A DNA stretch of 64,000 bases, taken from the NCBI GenBank assembly GCA_014238205.1, contig JABABM010000004.1, positions 1-64,000 on the forward strand, given 5' to 3'. The stretch comes from Phycisphaerales bacterium (GTDB taxonomy: Bacteria; Planctomycetota; Phycisphaerae; Phycisphaerales; SM1A02). This document shows positions 8,438 through 18,305 of this stretch, in pieces. The notes beneath the pieces are model-generated. The model was not told where the DNA came from. It did no database searches and saw nothing but the letters and a program-made list of their open reading frames with translations. Each line of letters begins with the position of its first letter. Position 1 is the first letter of the stretch. The position numbers were made by a program, and so were the translations under genes.

Positions 8438-11388
8438 GTGGCCTTCTCATCATCACCTGCGAGCCTGTCGGCAGCAAGTACCACGGGGTGCTCCGCGTTT
8501 CGATCAAAAACGTCGTGGACCTGGTGGCGACAGCTCGTTCCATTCGCACACAACCCGGCATGTGGAGATTCCTGCAATGGCTCGCCAAGGGACTGCTCGG
8601 CGATCTTGGTCGAGAGCGAATGATGTTCCCTGGCATACCCGAATGAACCAGCCATGCCGCAACACCCGGAATCGAGGAGGCGAGCCCCCGGATAGCCACA
8701 CCTGTGCAGGAACCGTTCACTGGACCCGGCACGATGCTTCTGGTGACAATGAACGTGCAACAACACCTCTTCTTCAACAGGGTCGAACATGGGCCGATTC
8801 GGGTGCTCGTCCCAGGATGATTCAAGGAACTCCTCGATGCTCGATGCCAGCGAGGCGATCTTCAGAGCGTCTGTACGATCAAGCGTCGTGACCAGTTCGA
8901 CCCATTCCTGCTGGAGTGACGTGATGCAACTGGGTTCTGCGCCGACGATCGCCACGGGGGCATGGGCCTCGATGGCGGAAAGGAGACAACGTGCTGAATG
9001 CTCGATCGTCCTCCTTGCGTCTTCCAGCATGCCGCTGCTGCACTGGGTACGACCACAACATCCCATGCCATCGGGAATGACAACCTTGTAGCCAAACGCC
9101 TCGAGAAGTCGAACGGCTGCTCGTCCGATGCGAGGCTCGTTGTAGGACGTGAAGCAATCCGGCAGGAGAAGAACTGCAGGGCCGGCGATCCCGGTGCGAT
9201 GCCGCATCCAGGACTGCAGGGACCGATCAAACCGGGGAAGACTTCGGCCCGGGGCCATGCCCATGACACGCTTGATCAGTCCTGCGACGGGTGGGAGCGA
9301 GCACAGTGCATTGGCAATCGGTGCGATCGAAGATCCGATCCGGTTGATACGACGCACATTCCCGATGAGCCGCTGGCGCAGGGGAACGCGACCGAGCAAC
9401 TTCCAACGCTGCGCCTCGTATTCCGCCTTGAGCTTCGTCATGTCGACGTGGCTCGGGCATTCATATCGACACGCCTTGCAGCCAAGGCAGAGATCCAGCG
9501 TCTCCATCGTCTCCAGGTCGTTCCAATCCGGGGCATCTCCATCACCAAACTGGCCTGTCATCGCAAGTCGAAGCGCGTTGCCACGGCCTCGTGTTGAATG
9601 CCGCTCATCACGAGTCGCCCTGTAGGAGGGGCACATGGCACCACCGGTGGTCGCCCTGCACAGACCATTGCCGTTGCAGGCCGCTGCAGCTCGAAGCAGG
9701 CCGCGATGTTCACTCCAGTCGTAGTAGGTCCCGGCTTCCAGCGATGTCGGCAGAGGCTGTCCACCAGGCGCCTGTCGCCAGTCCATCATCGGATCCGGAT
9801 CCGCATCGACCATTCCGGGATTGAACAGCCCCGATGGATCGAAGATCTTCTTGATGCGCCTGAACCCTTCGAAGAGTTCCGAACCATAGAAGTCACGAAC
9901 CAGCCAACCCCGGGATCGACCATCACCATGTTCACCTGAAATGCTGCCGCCAAATCGCTTCACAAGCCCGATCGCCTCGGTTGCCACTGCCTCGAGAATC
10001 TCTCGGTCTTCGTCCGTTCCAAGGTCCAGGCGTGGCCTGATGTGAAGCAGCCCGACGCTGGCATGGGCATACCAGGTCGCTTGGCGTCCGTGTCGCTTGA
10101 GCATTGCCGAGAACTCCGACTGGAATGCCGCCAGGTGCTCGGCAGGAACGGCGCAATCCTCGAGCATCGGAACCGGCTTCCTGTCCTCGATGGTTCCACT
10201 CATCAGGGACAGGCTGACCTTCCGGAGTTGCCAGAGCCTCTCCTGCATCCCCGGCTCGAGGTGGTGTCCGATTGCCGCCCCAGGAACACAGGCACGCAGG
10301 GATGCAAACTGTTCAGCAACCGCCTCTTCATCATCACCGAAGAACTCCACGTACAGGACGGCCCCGGGAAGTTCTCCGTCGATGTGGGGCAGGTCATCGA
10401 GCAGTTCCATGTAGGCCTGATGCGCACTGGCCGCCTCGAGAATCGTCCCATCAAGCAATTCGACTGCCGAAGGCGACGTTCCGAGAATGCTGTTCAGTGA
10501 CTCCAGCGCATCCTCGACATCCGTGAAACCAAGCACCGCAAGTCCACGGGATGCCGGTGGCGTGACGAGTCCGAGTTGCGCACCTGTCACGAGGCCGAGC
10601 GTGCCCTCCGAACCGGCGACAAGGCGAGCGAGGTTCACCGCATCGTGGGTCCCCGGGGTCGACTCACGCACCTGGGCAAGGATGACGTCGAGCTTGTACC
10701 CACCGACATTCCGTCTCACCTTCGGAAAGTTCGCATCGATTGCATCTTCAAGCTCGAGGACAACCTCGACGACCTGCCGCGTCAGGTCTGCGACGAACTC
10801 GTCGGTTTCCGATGCCCCCCTGACCAGGTGGACACATCGCCCATCGGCAAGCACCATGTCCACTGCAAGGAGGTGTTCATCCGTCATCCCATAGACCAGT
10901 GAACGAAGTCCGGCTGAACAGTTTGCAATCATGCCGCCGAGTGTTGCGTGTGTCGAGGTTGACACGTCCGGTCCGAAGGTCAACCCGTGGGCTGCCGTTG
11001 CACGGACAAGGTCATCAAGCACGACTCCCGGCTCTACGGAAACGGTGCGATTGGAAACATCAACACCCCCGATGGAGCAAAGGTACGCCGAGCAGTCGAT
11101 GACAACAGCCTGGTTGGTCGCCTGACCGGCAAGTGAAGTTCCTCCACCTCGAGGCAGCACGGGTACGCCATGTTCCCCGCAGACACGAACCGCAGCCTGT
11201 GCCGCCGAAACCGTACTCGGTACAACGACACCGAGAGGTTCCACCTGGTACATGCTTGCATCCGTCGAATACAGCAGGCGATCGTGCTGTGAACTGCGGA
11301 CTTCAAGATCCTCGATGGAATGCAATGCGGCAACGACACCTTCTGGAAGTGCTGAAGAAGCAACCTGAGTCAGCGGGATGCGTGGCAT
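8434..11388 (-). CDS. FAD-linked oxidase / Fe-S dehydrogenase fusion (YdiJ/GlcD-GlcF type)
   Basis: 984 residues from the ATG at 11388 (MPRIPLTQVASSALPEG). The N-terminal half is an FAD-binding oxidase of the D-lactate/2-hydroxyacid type: STDASMYQVEPLGVVVPS, VLPRGGGTSLAGQ, and GGSISGEHGDGRSRGWL before the C-terminal cap. The second half holds the Fe-S part: CNGNGLCRATTGGAMCPS and CLGCKACRYECPSHVDMTK, the two 4Fe-4S clusters. Two CCG domains follow (MGCCGRTQCSSG, SGCCGMAGSFGY) that in GlcF-like proteins pass electrons onward. It probably oxidises a D-2-hydroxyacid in the cytoplasm, donating electrons to quinone or cytochrome. An upstream TTG at 11418 is possible but lacks family support. The stop overlaps the sialidase-like start by 4 nt. 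Confidence 0.92.
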   Translation of the reverse strand: MPRIPLTQVASSALPEGVVAALHSIEDLEVRSSQHDRLLYSTDASMYQVEPLGVVVPSTVSAAQAAVRVCGEHGVPVLPRGGGTSLAGQATNQAVVIDCSAYLCSIGGVDVSNRTVSVEPGVVLDDLVRATAAHGLTFGPDVSTSTHATLGGMIANCSAGLRSLVYGMTDEHLLAVDMVLADGRCVHLVRGASETDEFVADLTRQVVEVVLELEDAIDANFPKVRRNVGGYKLDVILAQVRESTPGTHDAVNLARLVAGSEGTLGLVTGAQLGLVTPPASRGLAVLGFTDVEDALESLNSILGTSPSAVELLDGTILEAASAHQAYMELLDDLPHIDGELPGAVLYVEFFGDDEEAVAEQFASLRACVPGAAIGHHLEPGMQERLWQLRKVSLSLMSGTIEDRKPVPMLEDCAVPAEHLAAFQSEFSAMLKRHGRQATWYAHASVGLLHIRPRLDLGTDEDREILEAVATEAIGLVKRFGGSISGEHGDGRSRGWLVRDFYGSELFEGFRRIKKIFDPSGLFNPGMVDADPDPMMDWRQAPGGQPLPTSLEAGTYYDWSEHRGLLRAAAACNGNGLCRATTGGAMCPSYRATRDERHSTRGRGNALRLAMTGQFGDGDAPDWNDLETMETLDLCLGCKACRYECPSHVDMTKLKAEYEAQRWKLLGRVPLRQRLIGNVRRINRIGSSIAPIANALCSLPPVAGLIKRVMGMAPGRSLPRFDRSLQSWMRHRTGIAGPAVLLLPDCFTSYNEPRIGRAAVRLLEAFGYKVVIPDGMGCCGRTQCSSGMLEDARRTIEHSARCLLSAIEAHAPVAIVGAEPSCITSLQQEWVELVTTLDRTDALKIASLASSIEEFLESSWDEHPNRPMFDPVEEEVLLHVHCHQKHRAGSSERFLHRCGYPGARLLDSGCCGMAGSFGYAREHHSLSTKIAEQSLGEPLQESPHAGLCANGTSCRHQVHDVFDRNAEHPVVLAADRLAGDDEKAT

Positions 11389-11496
11389 GCGGGGAACCCC
11401 ATGGGACGCTGGACGCAAATGACGACCGCTCCTTCCATCGGGCCAAAGCCCTGATTCTCCATCGAATTCAAGGGCGGCATGGCGGGCGACGACTGG

Positions 11497-13230
11497 TCAG
11501 CATGCTCCCCAGTCGCTGATGATTTGCAGCAGGTCGTCCACGCCAACCTGTCCATCACCATTGATATCCGCCTCGCAGCCGTTGCATGCTCCCCACTGGT
11601 TGATCACAAGAAGCAGGTCATCGACGCCGACCTGGCCACTCCCGTCGATGTCGCCCGGGCAGTCCGGCTCGACGTCAACGGCCAGAACGGCATCCTCTGC
11701 ATTGACCATGCCCCATCCATAGAAGGTGTCGTAGCCGGGGGAACCATAGTCCGTTGAGTGCTGCTCAAGAATGGCCTGGACATCCGCAGGCGAAAGCGTG
11801 TTGTCCTGCGAGAAGACGAGGGCGGCAACGCCTGCCGCGTACGGCGAGGCGAAGGACGTTCCATCCAGCGTGACCGTGTTGCCACTTCCAAATCCATCGC
11901 CGCCGGTCCGATCCGCCGTAAGGATCGAGGCGCCAGGAGCCGCTGCGAACAGGCCGTTTCCGTGAGTGGAGAAGGAGGCAAGGGTGCCACTGGACTGCAT
12001 TGCACTGATGGCATGGACCCAGGGTGAGCTTGCAGGCCAACTGATGGTGGTCGAACCGTCGTTGCCAGCGGCACCGAAATGCATGACTCCCTGGTTGTAG
12101 GTCGACTGGTAGGCCGATTCGATGGCGGCCGATGGACTGCCCCCGCCCCAGGACGAGTTGGTTACACGGGCACCGACCGAAGCACTCCAATTGATTCCGT
12201 TGACACCCCAGCTGTCCTGAAACTCCAGGAAACCGAGGCAGAAGCCGAAGAAGTCGATCGCATTGAAGATCTTCCCTGCACGCGTATGACATCCAGGTGC
12301 AATGCCAACGAGGTCCGTGTTGTTGTCTATCGTCGATGCAACGCAGCTTGAAACCGCCGTCCCGTGTCCATCGCAGGGCGTTGAATGTTCGCCTGCATTG
12401 CTTGAACCTGTGAAGGTGGAACCAGGCAACTGGTGCAGATCAGGATGGTTCTGCTGGGCCCCGTCATCAAGAATCACGACGACTACATCATCACTTCCGA
12501 TTGTCACGTCCCATGCTTCCGGTCCGTTCATGTCGACGCCATTCGACTGGTTCAATGCCCACTGCTGGGGGAAGAGCGGGTCATTGGGAACATGGAAATG
12601 GCGATGCATCGTGATCGCATCAGGCTGGGCATAGACGACGGGGCCGATGCCGCTGAGACGATTGACGAGATCGATCACGTCGATCGCCGAGGAGCATGGA
12701 GTCTGGATGATGAACGTATTGGCCAGTCCTCCCAGTTCGACATCGATGATCGTTCCAGGGACGAGCTTATCAGCGAGGCGTGCCGCCTCACCGGGATCCA
12801 GTTCCGGGTCCAGGGCGATGATGACATCGCGGGTCGGCATCCAGGGCAGGCCGAGATCGCCGGCAAGGTAGACGGGCGAGACCATGTCGAACCTGTCCAG
12901 GCGAAGAAGATCATCAACACAGTCAAGCAATGGGCGATCGATGAAGAATGCGGACGTGGACACGTCGACGTAGAACCAGCCAGGCACCGAACTTGGCAGG
13001 ATGTCCGACTCGTGGATCCCGAGGTCATCGACCAGGATCGCTGCCCCCGCCGGAGAATGCAGACCATCGATGAAAACGCCCAGTTTCTCACCATCAACGT
13101 CCAGCGGCAGCCGATCGGCAAAGAAGGGGGCCGCGTGTTCGATTGAATCAATCTCCATGGAACCTGCCTGGAGCAGGCCTGGAGCCATTGTCAAGGTGAG
13201 AAGAAGCGGTACGGATGGAGTAATGCGCAT
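11497..13230 (-). CDS. Secreted subtilisin-like serine protease with two dockerin-like repeats
   Basis: 577 residues with a signal peptide (1-22). After an inhibitor-like pro-region comes an S8 peptidase domain with the triad visible: Asp255 in VVVILDDGAQQNHPDL, His289 in DGHGTAVSS and Ser459 in LDGTSFASPYAAG, plus oxyanion Asn390 in GAAGND. The C-terminus has two dockerin-type calcium loops, GDIDGSGQVGVDDLLLVINQ and ADINGDGQVGVDDLLQIISD, and ends in WGAC. No cohesin is seen in the window, so as in other planctomycetes the tail probably serves cell-surface retention or sorting rather than a cellulosome. It stands 108 nt downstream (minus strand) of the FAD dehydrogenase's upstream region and follows xylA by 115 nt. 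Confidence 0.93.
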   Translation of the reverse strand: MRITPSVPLLLTLTMAPGLLQAGSMEIDSIEHAAPFFADRLPLDVDGEKLGVFIDGLHSPAGAAILVDDLGIHESDILPSSVPGWFYVDVSTSAFFIDRPLLDCVDDLLRLDRFDMVSPVYLAGDLGLPWMPTRDVIIALDPELDPGEAARLADKLVPGTIIDVELGGLANTFIIQTPCSSAIDVIDLVNRLSGIGPVVYAQPDAITMHRHFHVPNDPLFPQQWALNQSNGVDMNGPEAWDVTIGSDDVVVVILDDGAQQNHPDLHQLPGSTFTGSSNAGEHSTPCDGHGTAVSSCVASTIDNNTDLVGIAPGCHTRAGKIFNAIDFFGFCLGFLEFQDSWGVNGINWSASVGARVTNSSWGGGSPSAAIESAYQSTYNQGVMHFGAAGNDGSTTISWPASSPWVHAISAMQSSGTLASFSTHGNGLFAAAPGASILTADRTGGDGFGSGNTVTLDGTSFASPYAAGVAALVFSQDNTLSPADVQAILEQHSTDYGSPGYDTFYGWGMVNAEDAVLAVDVEPDCPGDIDGSGQVGVDDLLLVINQWGACNGCEADINGDGQVGVDDLLQIISDWGAC

Positions 13231-13345
13231 TGAAAGGCCTCGTGATGTGATCTGGAACAGTCCCCTGAATCATCCTTGATACCGTCACAACCACCTCCGA
13301 GTCAAGGATTTGAACACGATATTGCCGCTTGGAGTGGTTGCCGGG

Positions 13346-14659
13346 TCAGAGAAACTCGTTGAAGATCGATTCCAGCATTTCCTGTCGACCGGAAGCAAGT
13401 ACTGGGGAGCCCTGTTCCCTGGCGATGCGTTCCAGTTCAGGAAGTGACAGTTCTCCTGCCTCGATCCGCCTTCCAAGCTCGGAGTCCCATGATGCATACC
13501 GGGATCGAACGAATTCCTCGATTCGGCCATCTCGACGGATCGCATCTGCAGCCTTCAGTCCCCTTGCGAACGTTTCCATGCCACCTATGTGTGCATGAAA
13601 GAGATCCACCGGCTCAAAGGACTCTCTCCTTCGCTTTGCATCGAAATTGAGCCCGCCAGTCGTGAAACCACCCTGCTCAAGAACGATCAACATGATCTTC
13701 GCCGCTTCTGCGATGTTCATGGGGAACTGGTCGGTATCCCATCCCAACTGGGCGTGCCCGACATTCGCATCGATGGAACCAAGTTTTCCAGCCCCCGCAG
13801 CAACCAGGAGTTCATGCTCCATGCTGTGACCTGCCAGGGTTGCGTGATTCGTCTCGATGTTCAACTGGAATGCATCCAACAGGTCGTATTCACGCAGGAA
13901 GTTCAGGCAGGAAGCTGCGTCGGAGTCGTACTGGTGGGCCGTCGGTTCCATCGGCTTGGGCTCGATGTAGAAGGCTCCCTCGAACCCGATGGCATTGCGG
14001 TATTCAACGGCCATGTGAAGGAATCGAGCAAGGTGATCTCGCTCCCGTTGCATGTCCGTATTCAGGAGGGTCGTATACCCCTCCCTGCCACCCCAGAAGA
14101 GGAATCCAAGGCCCCCAAGTTCATGCGTTGCTTCCAGTGCACGTCGAACCTGCGCCGAGGCCCATGCAAAGACATCCATTGAGCAGGATGTGGCTGCTCC
14201 ATGTGCATAGCGGGGATGATCGAACAGGCATGCCGTGCCCCAAAGCAGTTTCTTCCCTGTTTGCTCCTGGTGAGCCGCCAGGTGCTTGACGACCTGGCCA
14301 AGCATCTCCGAGGAAGCATCAATGTCCGCACCCTCCGGAGCAACGTCTCGATCATGAAAGCAGTAGTAGTCGATACCGATCTTGTCGAGGAACTCGAAGA
14401 ATGCATCGATGCGATTCATTGCATTCTCAAGAGTCTCCGACCCATCATCCCAAGGCACATGAGCCGTTCCACGACCAAATGGGTCAGCAAGGGGATTCCG
14501 CATCGTGTGCCAGAATGCACTTGCGAAGCGAAGATGTTCCCGCATCGGCTTTCCTGCAATGATCGAATCAGCCTCGTAGTGTTTGAACGCGAGAGGATTC
14601 GTGGACCCTGGACCCTCGAACTGGATCCTCGGAATACCTGGAAACGCTTCTGATGCCAT
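13346..14659 (-). CDS. xylA: Xylose isomerase
   Basis: 437 residues from the ATG at 14659, preceded by GGAGG. It interconverts D-xylose and D-xylulose (and glucose/fructose) in the cytoplasm. The class II isomerase motifs are present: [10 protein letters not shown] with catalytic His102 and Asp105, [39 protein letters not shown] with metal-ligand Glu and catalytic Lys, INIE-type [13 protein letters not shown], and [17 protein letters not shown]. Length and motif spacing are normal. No xylulokinase or xylose transporter adjoins it, so it is either a scattered pathway gene or serves another aldose. Confidence 0.97.
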   Translation of the reverse strand: MASEAFPGIPRIQFEGPGSTNPLAFKHYEADSIIAGKPMREHLRFASAFWHTMRNPLADPFGRGTAHVPWDDGSETLENAMNRIDAFFEFLDKIGIDYYCFHDRDVAPEGADIDASSEMLGQVVKHLAAHQEQTGKKLLWGTACLFDHPRYAHGAATSCSMDVFAWASAQVRRALEATHELGGLGFLFWGGREGYTTLLNTDMQRERDHLARFLHMAVEYRNAIGFEGAFYIEPKPMEPTAHQYDSDAASCLNFLREYDLLDAFQLNIETNHATLAGHSMEHELLVAAGAGKLGSIDANVGHAQLGWDTDQFPMNIAEAAKIMLIVLEQGGFTTGGLNFDAKRRRESFEPVDLFHAHIGGMETFARGLKAADAIRRDGRIEEFVRSRYASWDSELGRRIEAGELSLPELERIAREQGSPVLASGRQEMLESIFNEFL

Positions 14660-14740
14660 GCCGCCTCCTCGAGTCAATACTCGTACATCGAGGATACACG
14701 ATCGGGTAGAATGACCGACCGACCCTGCGAGGCTTCCAAC

Positions 14741-15130
14741 ATGCGCATTTGCATCACACTCCTGCTGGCTCTCTTTCTGGGATTATCCACTGGATGCCAT
14801 GTCAACAGAGCCCGGTCGGCGAAATCCACCGAGGCCACTGCGAAGACCCCGCTCGATGAAGTTACGATCACGGGTTCCTATTCGATCGGGGAAGATGGGA
14901 CCGTGGTCTACACCATCAAGCCGAGGCCTGATGGTGATCTACTGAGCAAGAGAGCAACCGAGGGAATGGAACTGGAACTCGTCGACAGGTGGATCCGGTC
15001 GACAACCAGCAGAGCCAGAGGATCGGTCGCCCGAGTCATCAGCATCACGGGGCCCTACAGGGATGACCCCGAAGACCTCGAGGAACCCCTTCTCTACGAC
15101 ATCACCATCGAGGTCTGGTCAGGCCGCTGA
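14741..15130 (+). CDS. Small lipoprotein of unknown function
   Basis: 129 residues from the ATG at 14741. The N-terminal [14 protein letters not shown] is a lipoprotein signal with the acylated Cys at about residue 19. The rest is soluble, with a [20 protein letters not shown] segment and a C-terminal [20 protein letters not shown] that suggest a small beta-rich domain. I do not recognise a family. It is divergent from xylA (81 nt between starts) and convergent with the DUF1570-like peptidase gene 20 nt downstream. Confidence 0.7.
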   Translation: MRICITLLLALFLGLSTGCHVNRARSAKSTEATAKTPLDEVTITGSYSIGEDGTVVYTIKPRPDGDLLSKRATEGMELELVDRWIRSTTSRARGSVARVISITGPYRDDPEDLEEPLLYDITIEVWSGR

Positions 15131-15150
15131 AGCGCCATCCAGCCCTGAAC

Positions 15151-16407
15151 CTAGAACTTCTCGAGCGTAAACGTGGGATGTCGACGACCGGGATTCTTCC
15201 ATCGCACCATGAAGTCGAACGGCTCAAGCCCGAGCGTCCTGATGTTCCATGGGCGGGATCCAGGCGGCGCGTTCGCCAGGTAGGGACGACCACGATCATC
15301 TGCAAGAACAATTCGTGGCTCCGTACCGGCACCTTCGAGTGGAAGTTCGAAGAGGCCGGGATATGCCTCGGACAGGTTTGTCGTTTGACCGAACAGGTGT
15401 GATTCGTACTCATACTTGTTCGACTTCAACTGGCTGCGAAGAAGTTGCAGCGTATTGGGGTGTATCCCCGCGCCATGCAATGCGTACATGCCTGTCGCGA
15501 GGTATTCCAACTCATGGATGATGGCACGATGGTCCGTCGCACGAGCGTCATCCAGCCATTGAACGTACTCATCCTGGATCTCCGAATAGTCCGACGTCTT
15601 GAAGACCGTCAAGAACGCCTGTTGCCAGTCCATTCCCTTGTTGAGCAGGGATAGAAACTGGAGAAAGTCGCTCTGCCACTTTGCATTCTCTGCATACAGG
15701 AAGAAGTGCACCAATGACCAGGCCTGCATGTAATTCAGAGAGGCTGTGCCATCTTTCAATCCCTTGCTCCAGGTCGCACTGTCAACAAGAAAGAATGAAT
15801 CAAAGGGAAGAAGCTTGTTCTCGCCACGCGCCCTCTGCAACTGCAGGAGAGTGCTTCGTGGGATTGCACCGACATGAAACTCTTCGATTTCACCGTCGAT
15901 CACAACACCCTTCTCGAATAGTTCCGCGAATCCCTCATTCGCCCAGAGTGGCATGCCGGGAAAGAGCATCGCTGCAAACTGGTGAAAGCCCTCATGCTGA
16001 AGGACTTCACGTACCCGGGCCAGGCCCTGACCACCTTCGAAGACCACAAGGGCGCCATCGTTTCCTCGTTGTATGAACATGCCACCGGAACCCGTGCCAT
16101 CCATGCCGAACTTCTTCATGAGAAACTCGAGGTATGTCGACTGTGCGCGGAATATGTACGCGTCAAGACGCTTCGTGGGGAGACCTTCGAATCGCTCGAA
16201 CATCTTCCTGTACGCTTCGAAGACCACGTCCATGTGAGCGCCAAGTTGCCTGGCGGAATCTTCATCCAGATCCGTATTGAGTTCGTAGAAACGGGTCTGA
16301 AACGTCTGCATGCCCGCTGGTTGAGAGAATGCCTGTTCACTCTGCATGAACACGGACAGAAGCAGGACAACCAGCAGGCGGAGTGGGATGTGCTGTCGTC
16401 CAGGCAT
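15151..16407 (-). CDS. Secreted gluzincin peptidase, DUF1570-like
   Basis: 418 residues from the ATG at 16407 (an upstream TTG at 16413 is weaker). A signal peptide covers about 1-28. The metal site is LQHEGFHQF (HExxH), followed 16 residues later by the WANEGFAELFEKG segment that gives the third, glutamate ligand; this HExxH...NEGxAE layout is typical of planctomycete DUF1570 putative peptidases. The C-terminal third contains a helical region and a small domain before the tail. Substrate is unknown. It is the last gene before a 480-nt gap, and no partner gene is evident. Confidence 0.8.
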   Translation of the reverse strand: MPGRQHIPLRLLVVLLLSVFMQSEQAFSQPAGMQTFQTRFYELNTDLDEDSARQLGAHMDVVFEAYRKMFERFEGLPTKRLDAYIFRAQSTYLEFLMKKFGMDGTGSGGMFIQRGNDGALVVFEGGQGLARVREVLQHEGFHQFAAMLFPGMPLWANEGFAELFEKGVVIDGEIEEFHVGAIPRSTLLQLQRARGENKLLPFDSFFLVDSATWSKGLKDGTASLNYMQAWSLVHFFLYAENAKWQSDFLQFLSLLNKGMDWQQAFLTVFKTSDYSEIQDEYVQWLDDARATDHRAIIHELEYLATGMYALHGAGIHPNTLQLLRSQLKSNKYEYESHLFGQTTNLSEAYPGLFELPLEGAGTEPRIVLADDRGRPYLANAPPGSRPWNIRTLGLEPFDFMVRWKNPGRRHPTFTLEKF

Positions 16408-16889
16408 GAACAACTAGGGTATGGGCATATGCAGAAGGCGGATCCTCACCCCCTTCTCGGCAGAACCGGGGCAGCAATGGGCATGTGATTCAATTGTGGA
16501 TAACTGGGTCTGCCTTCTGGATAGCGGAACGAAAGTTGATTTTTCAGCCCACAAGCATGAAATCACCCGGAGTCTTATGTCGAATCGAACTGGAATCCCA
16601 CTTGATGACTGTGGATGAGCAAGTAGCATGAGGACTTGCTGACGGCATGGGGGGGGGTATTTACTTCCGCCGTTTCAGTGGTGGGGCCTCTCGCAAGAGA
16701 GGTAAATGGTGGAGTGGGAAGAGAACCTGGTTCTTGAACTTCTTCTACGCTGGCTTCGAGGCCCTTTGGGTTTTTGAAGGTAGTACATCCATGCACTGCA
16801 ACACCATCCAGAAGCAATACCAGGCAGCCATGCACACGTGCACGGCCCGTCTGGCGTCCCTCTTATATCCGGGGGGACTGCAAATCGGA
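16408..16889. other. Intergenic region with G-run and GNRA hairpin
   Basis: 480 nt between divergent genes. The left half is AT-richer and probably promoter. A run of nine G lies at 16649-16657, and a perfect hairpin CCTCTC-GCAA-GAGAGG with a GNRA tetraloop lies at 16687-16702. The + frame is open from 16647 into the downstream gene, but its residues look uncoded (Trp/Arg/Cys-rich, no signal), so I treat it as leader. No known riboswitch or RNA family is recognised. Confidence 0.5.
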
Positions 16890-16936
16890 ATGCCGCCGCT
16901 CTCATCGCTTCGCAGACGGCGGCATTCTGTTTTTTT
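16888..16936 (+). promoter_or_regulatory. Terminator-shaped hairpin enclosing the start codon of the next gene
   Basis: An 11-bp perfect stem (GAATGCCGCCG at 16888-16898 with CGGCGGCATTC at 16917-16927), an 18-nt loop, then seven T at 16930-16936. This is textbook intrinsic-terminator geometry, yet the ATG at 16890 sits in the 5' arm and the T-run encodes the signal-peptide core. It may attenuate transcription or hide the start codon. Confidence 0.6.
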
Positions 16937-18293
16937 ACTTCTTGCCGTTCTCTCTTCCCAGGCTTCCGCAGTTCCCCAAGTGGTCGATGGACACTTCCAC
17001 GACTGGCCGAAAGCAGAAGAGGCAGGGAATCGAATCCAGGTCGATGGCACGCGGGTGTGGATCGACCTGCATCATCAGCGAGCAACACCTGTAAACCTCC
17101 AGCATCTCGATGCACCACTTGAACTTGTGTTCAAAGTTGAAGGACAGACACTGTTTGAATCAACCCTGACCTTCAGCCCGGTCGAACGAGGCATGGGGGT
17201 TGCTCTTGCAACTCGCGATCAAGATGGCCGGGTGATCAATGAATCACCGTATGAACTTGGCGTGGTGTTCGCGCCGACAACCGCCTCGAATCGATTTGAA
17301 CTTCTCATCGACTTTTCCAGCCTTGTCACGAAACCGGCTCGTTGCAGACTCGTGGGCGTTGGAGATGAAGTCCTCCTGTTCGACCTGACGCCACGCGAGA
17401 TAGATGAACCTGGAACAACGCCGGTGGTCTCGATTCCACGTTGCCCTGCAGATGCAATCCGCCTGATGTCTTGGAATGTCCGATTCGGCAGCCTGCTTGA
17501 ACAGAAGGAACGAGCAGGCAGAATTCTCAAGGCACTCCAACCGGACATCCTTCTTCTCCAGGAACTTGTAGATGAACAAACCGCGGTTGATGTCGCATCG
17601 TTTCTTGATGAAACACTGGGAACCCGGGGAGGGGCCTGGCAGGTTGCTGCCAGCCCCATTGGATCAAGGCTTCGTTCCATGGTCGCAGCACGGGGGATGG
17701 CTCCCCCGGAAATGGTGAACATGATCCGGATGCAGACGGATGCATCCCGTTTCGTTCGAGCAGTGGCGATGAAGATCGACCTTGGGGATGAACGCAGGCT
17801 GCTTGCATGTTCAATTCACCTTCGCTGCTGTGGAAGTGCCGGTGGGAAGGAAGATCTCCAGCGAGTCGAGGAAGCCACCGTAATTCAACGCTCGCTTGAG
17901 CAACTCCTTGAGGAATGGGAATGCCAGGACATCGTCATAGGTGGTGATCTGAATCTCGTCGGCTCCCGCCTGCCCCTCCAGGTGCTCACAACCGGGCTGG
18001 ATCCCTCTGGAGCGGATCTCGATATTGCACACCCGCTGCAACTCGACGGCGACAGCCTCGCGACCTGGGCAGACCCCTCCGGAAACGCTGCATCGGCCTT
18101 CACACCTGGCCGCCTCGACTGGCTGCTCTTCAGCGGATCAAGCCTTGAATCCGTACAGGCATTCATCCTGGACACTTCCGACCTCTCCACCCAGGCCCTG
18201 GATGAGCATCAACTCGAAGCCGAGGACGCTCCGCTGCTCTCCGACCACTTTCCAGTGATTCTCGATGCGAGGAAGCAGCAGGAAGATCCCTGA
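16890..18293 (+). CDS. Secreted endonuclease/exonuclease/phosphatase-family protein
   Basis: 467 residues from the ATG at 16890, which gives a good signal peptide (four Arg, then VFLLLAVLSS and the ASA cleavage site). Residues about 30-180 resemble a carbohydrate-binding-like beta domain (VDGHFHDWPKAEE at its start). The C-terminal half is an EEP domain: RLMSWNVRFGS, PDILLLQELVDEQ with the metal-binding Glu, SIHLRCC, VIGGDLNLVGS, and LLSDHFPVIL with the general-base His. It should hydrolyse phosphodiester or phosphomonoester bonds outside the cytoplasm; substrate is unknown. The start codon and the first 16 codons overlap a strong hairpin with a T-run, an unusual arrangement described separately. 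Its stop is 12 nt from the convergent TSUP gene. Confidence 0.8.
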   Translation: MPPLSSLRRRRHSVFLLLAVLSSQASAVPQVVDGHFHDWPKAEEAGNRIQVDGTRVWIDLHHQRATPVNLQHLDAPLELVFKVEGQTLFESTLTFSPVERGMGVALATRDQDGRVINESPYELGVVFAPTTASNRFELLIDFSSLVTKPARCRLVGVGDEVLLFDLTPREIDEPGTTPVVSIPRCPADAIRLMSWNVRFGSLLEQKERAGRILKALQPDILLLQELVDEQTAVDVASFLDETLGTRGGAWQVAASPIGSRLRSMVAARGMAPPEMVNMIRMQTDASRFVRAVAMKIDLGDERRLLACSIHLRCCGSAGGKEDLQRVEEATVIQRSLEQLLEEWECQDIVIGGDLNLVGSRLPLQVLTTGLDPSGADLDIAHPLQLDGDSLATWADPSGNAASAFTPGRLDWLLFSGSSLESVQAFILDTSDLSTQALDEHQLEAEDAPLLSDHFPVILDARKQQEDP

Positions 18294-18305
18294 TGCGCAA
18301 GCGGC

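Noticed and set aside
13270-13320. Inverted repeat ATCCTTGA/TCAAGGAT as a terminator after xylA
   Set aside because: Eight bp stem with a 26-nt loop and no T-run; too weak to call.
16647-16760. Known riboswitch or housekeeping RNA (c-di-GMP, tmRNA, RNase P, 6S)
   Set aside because: I looked for the conserved cores of these and found none; kept only as an unexplained structured segment.
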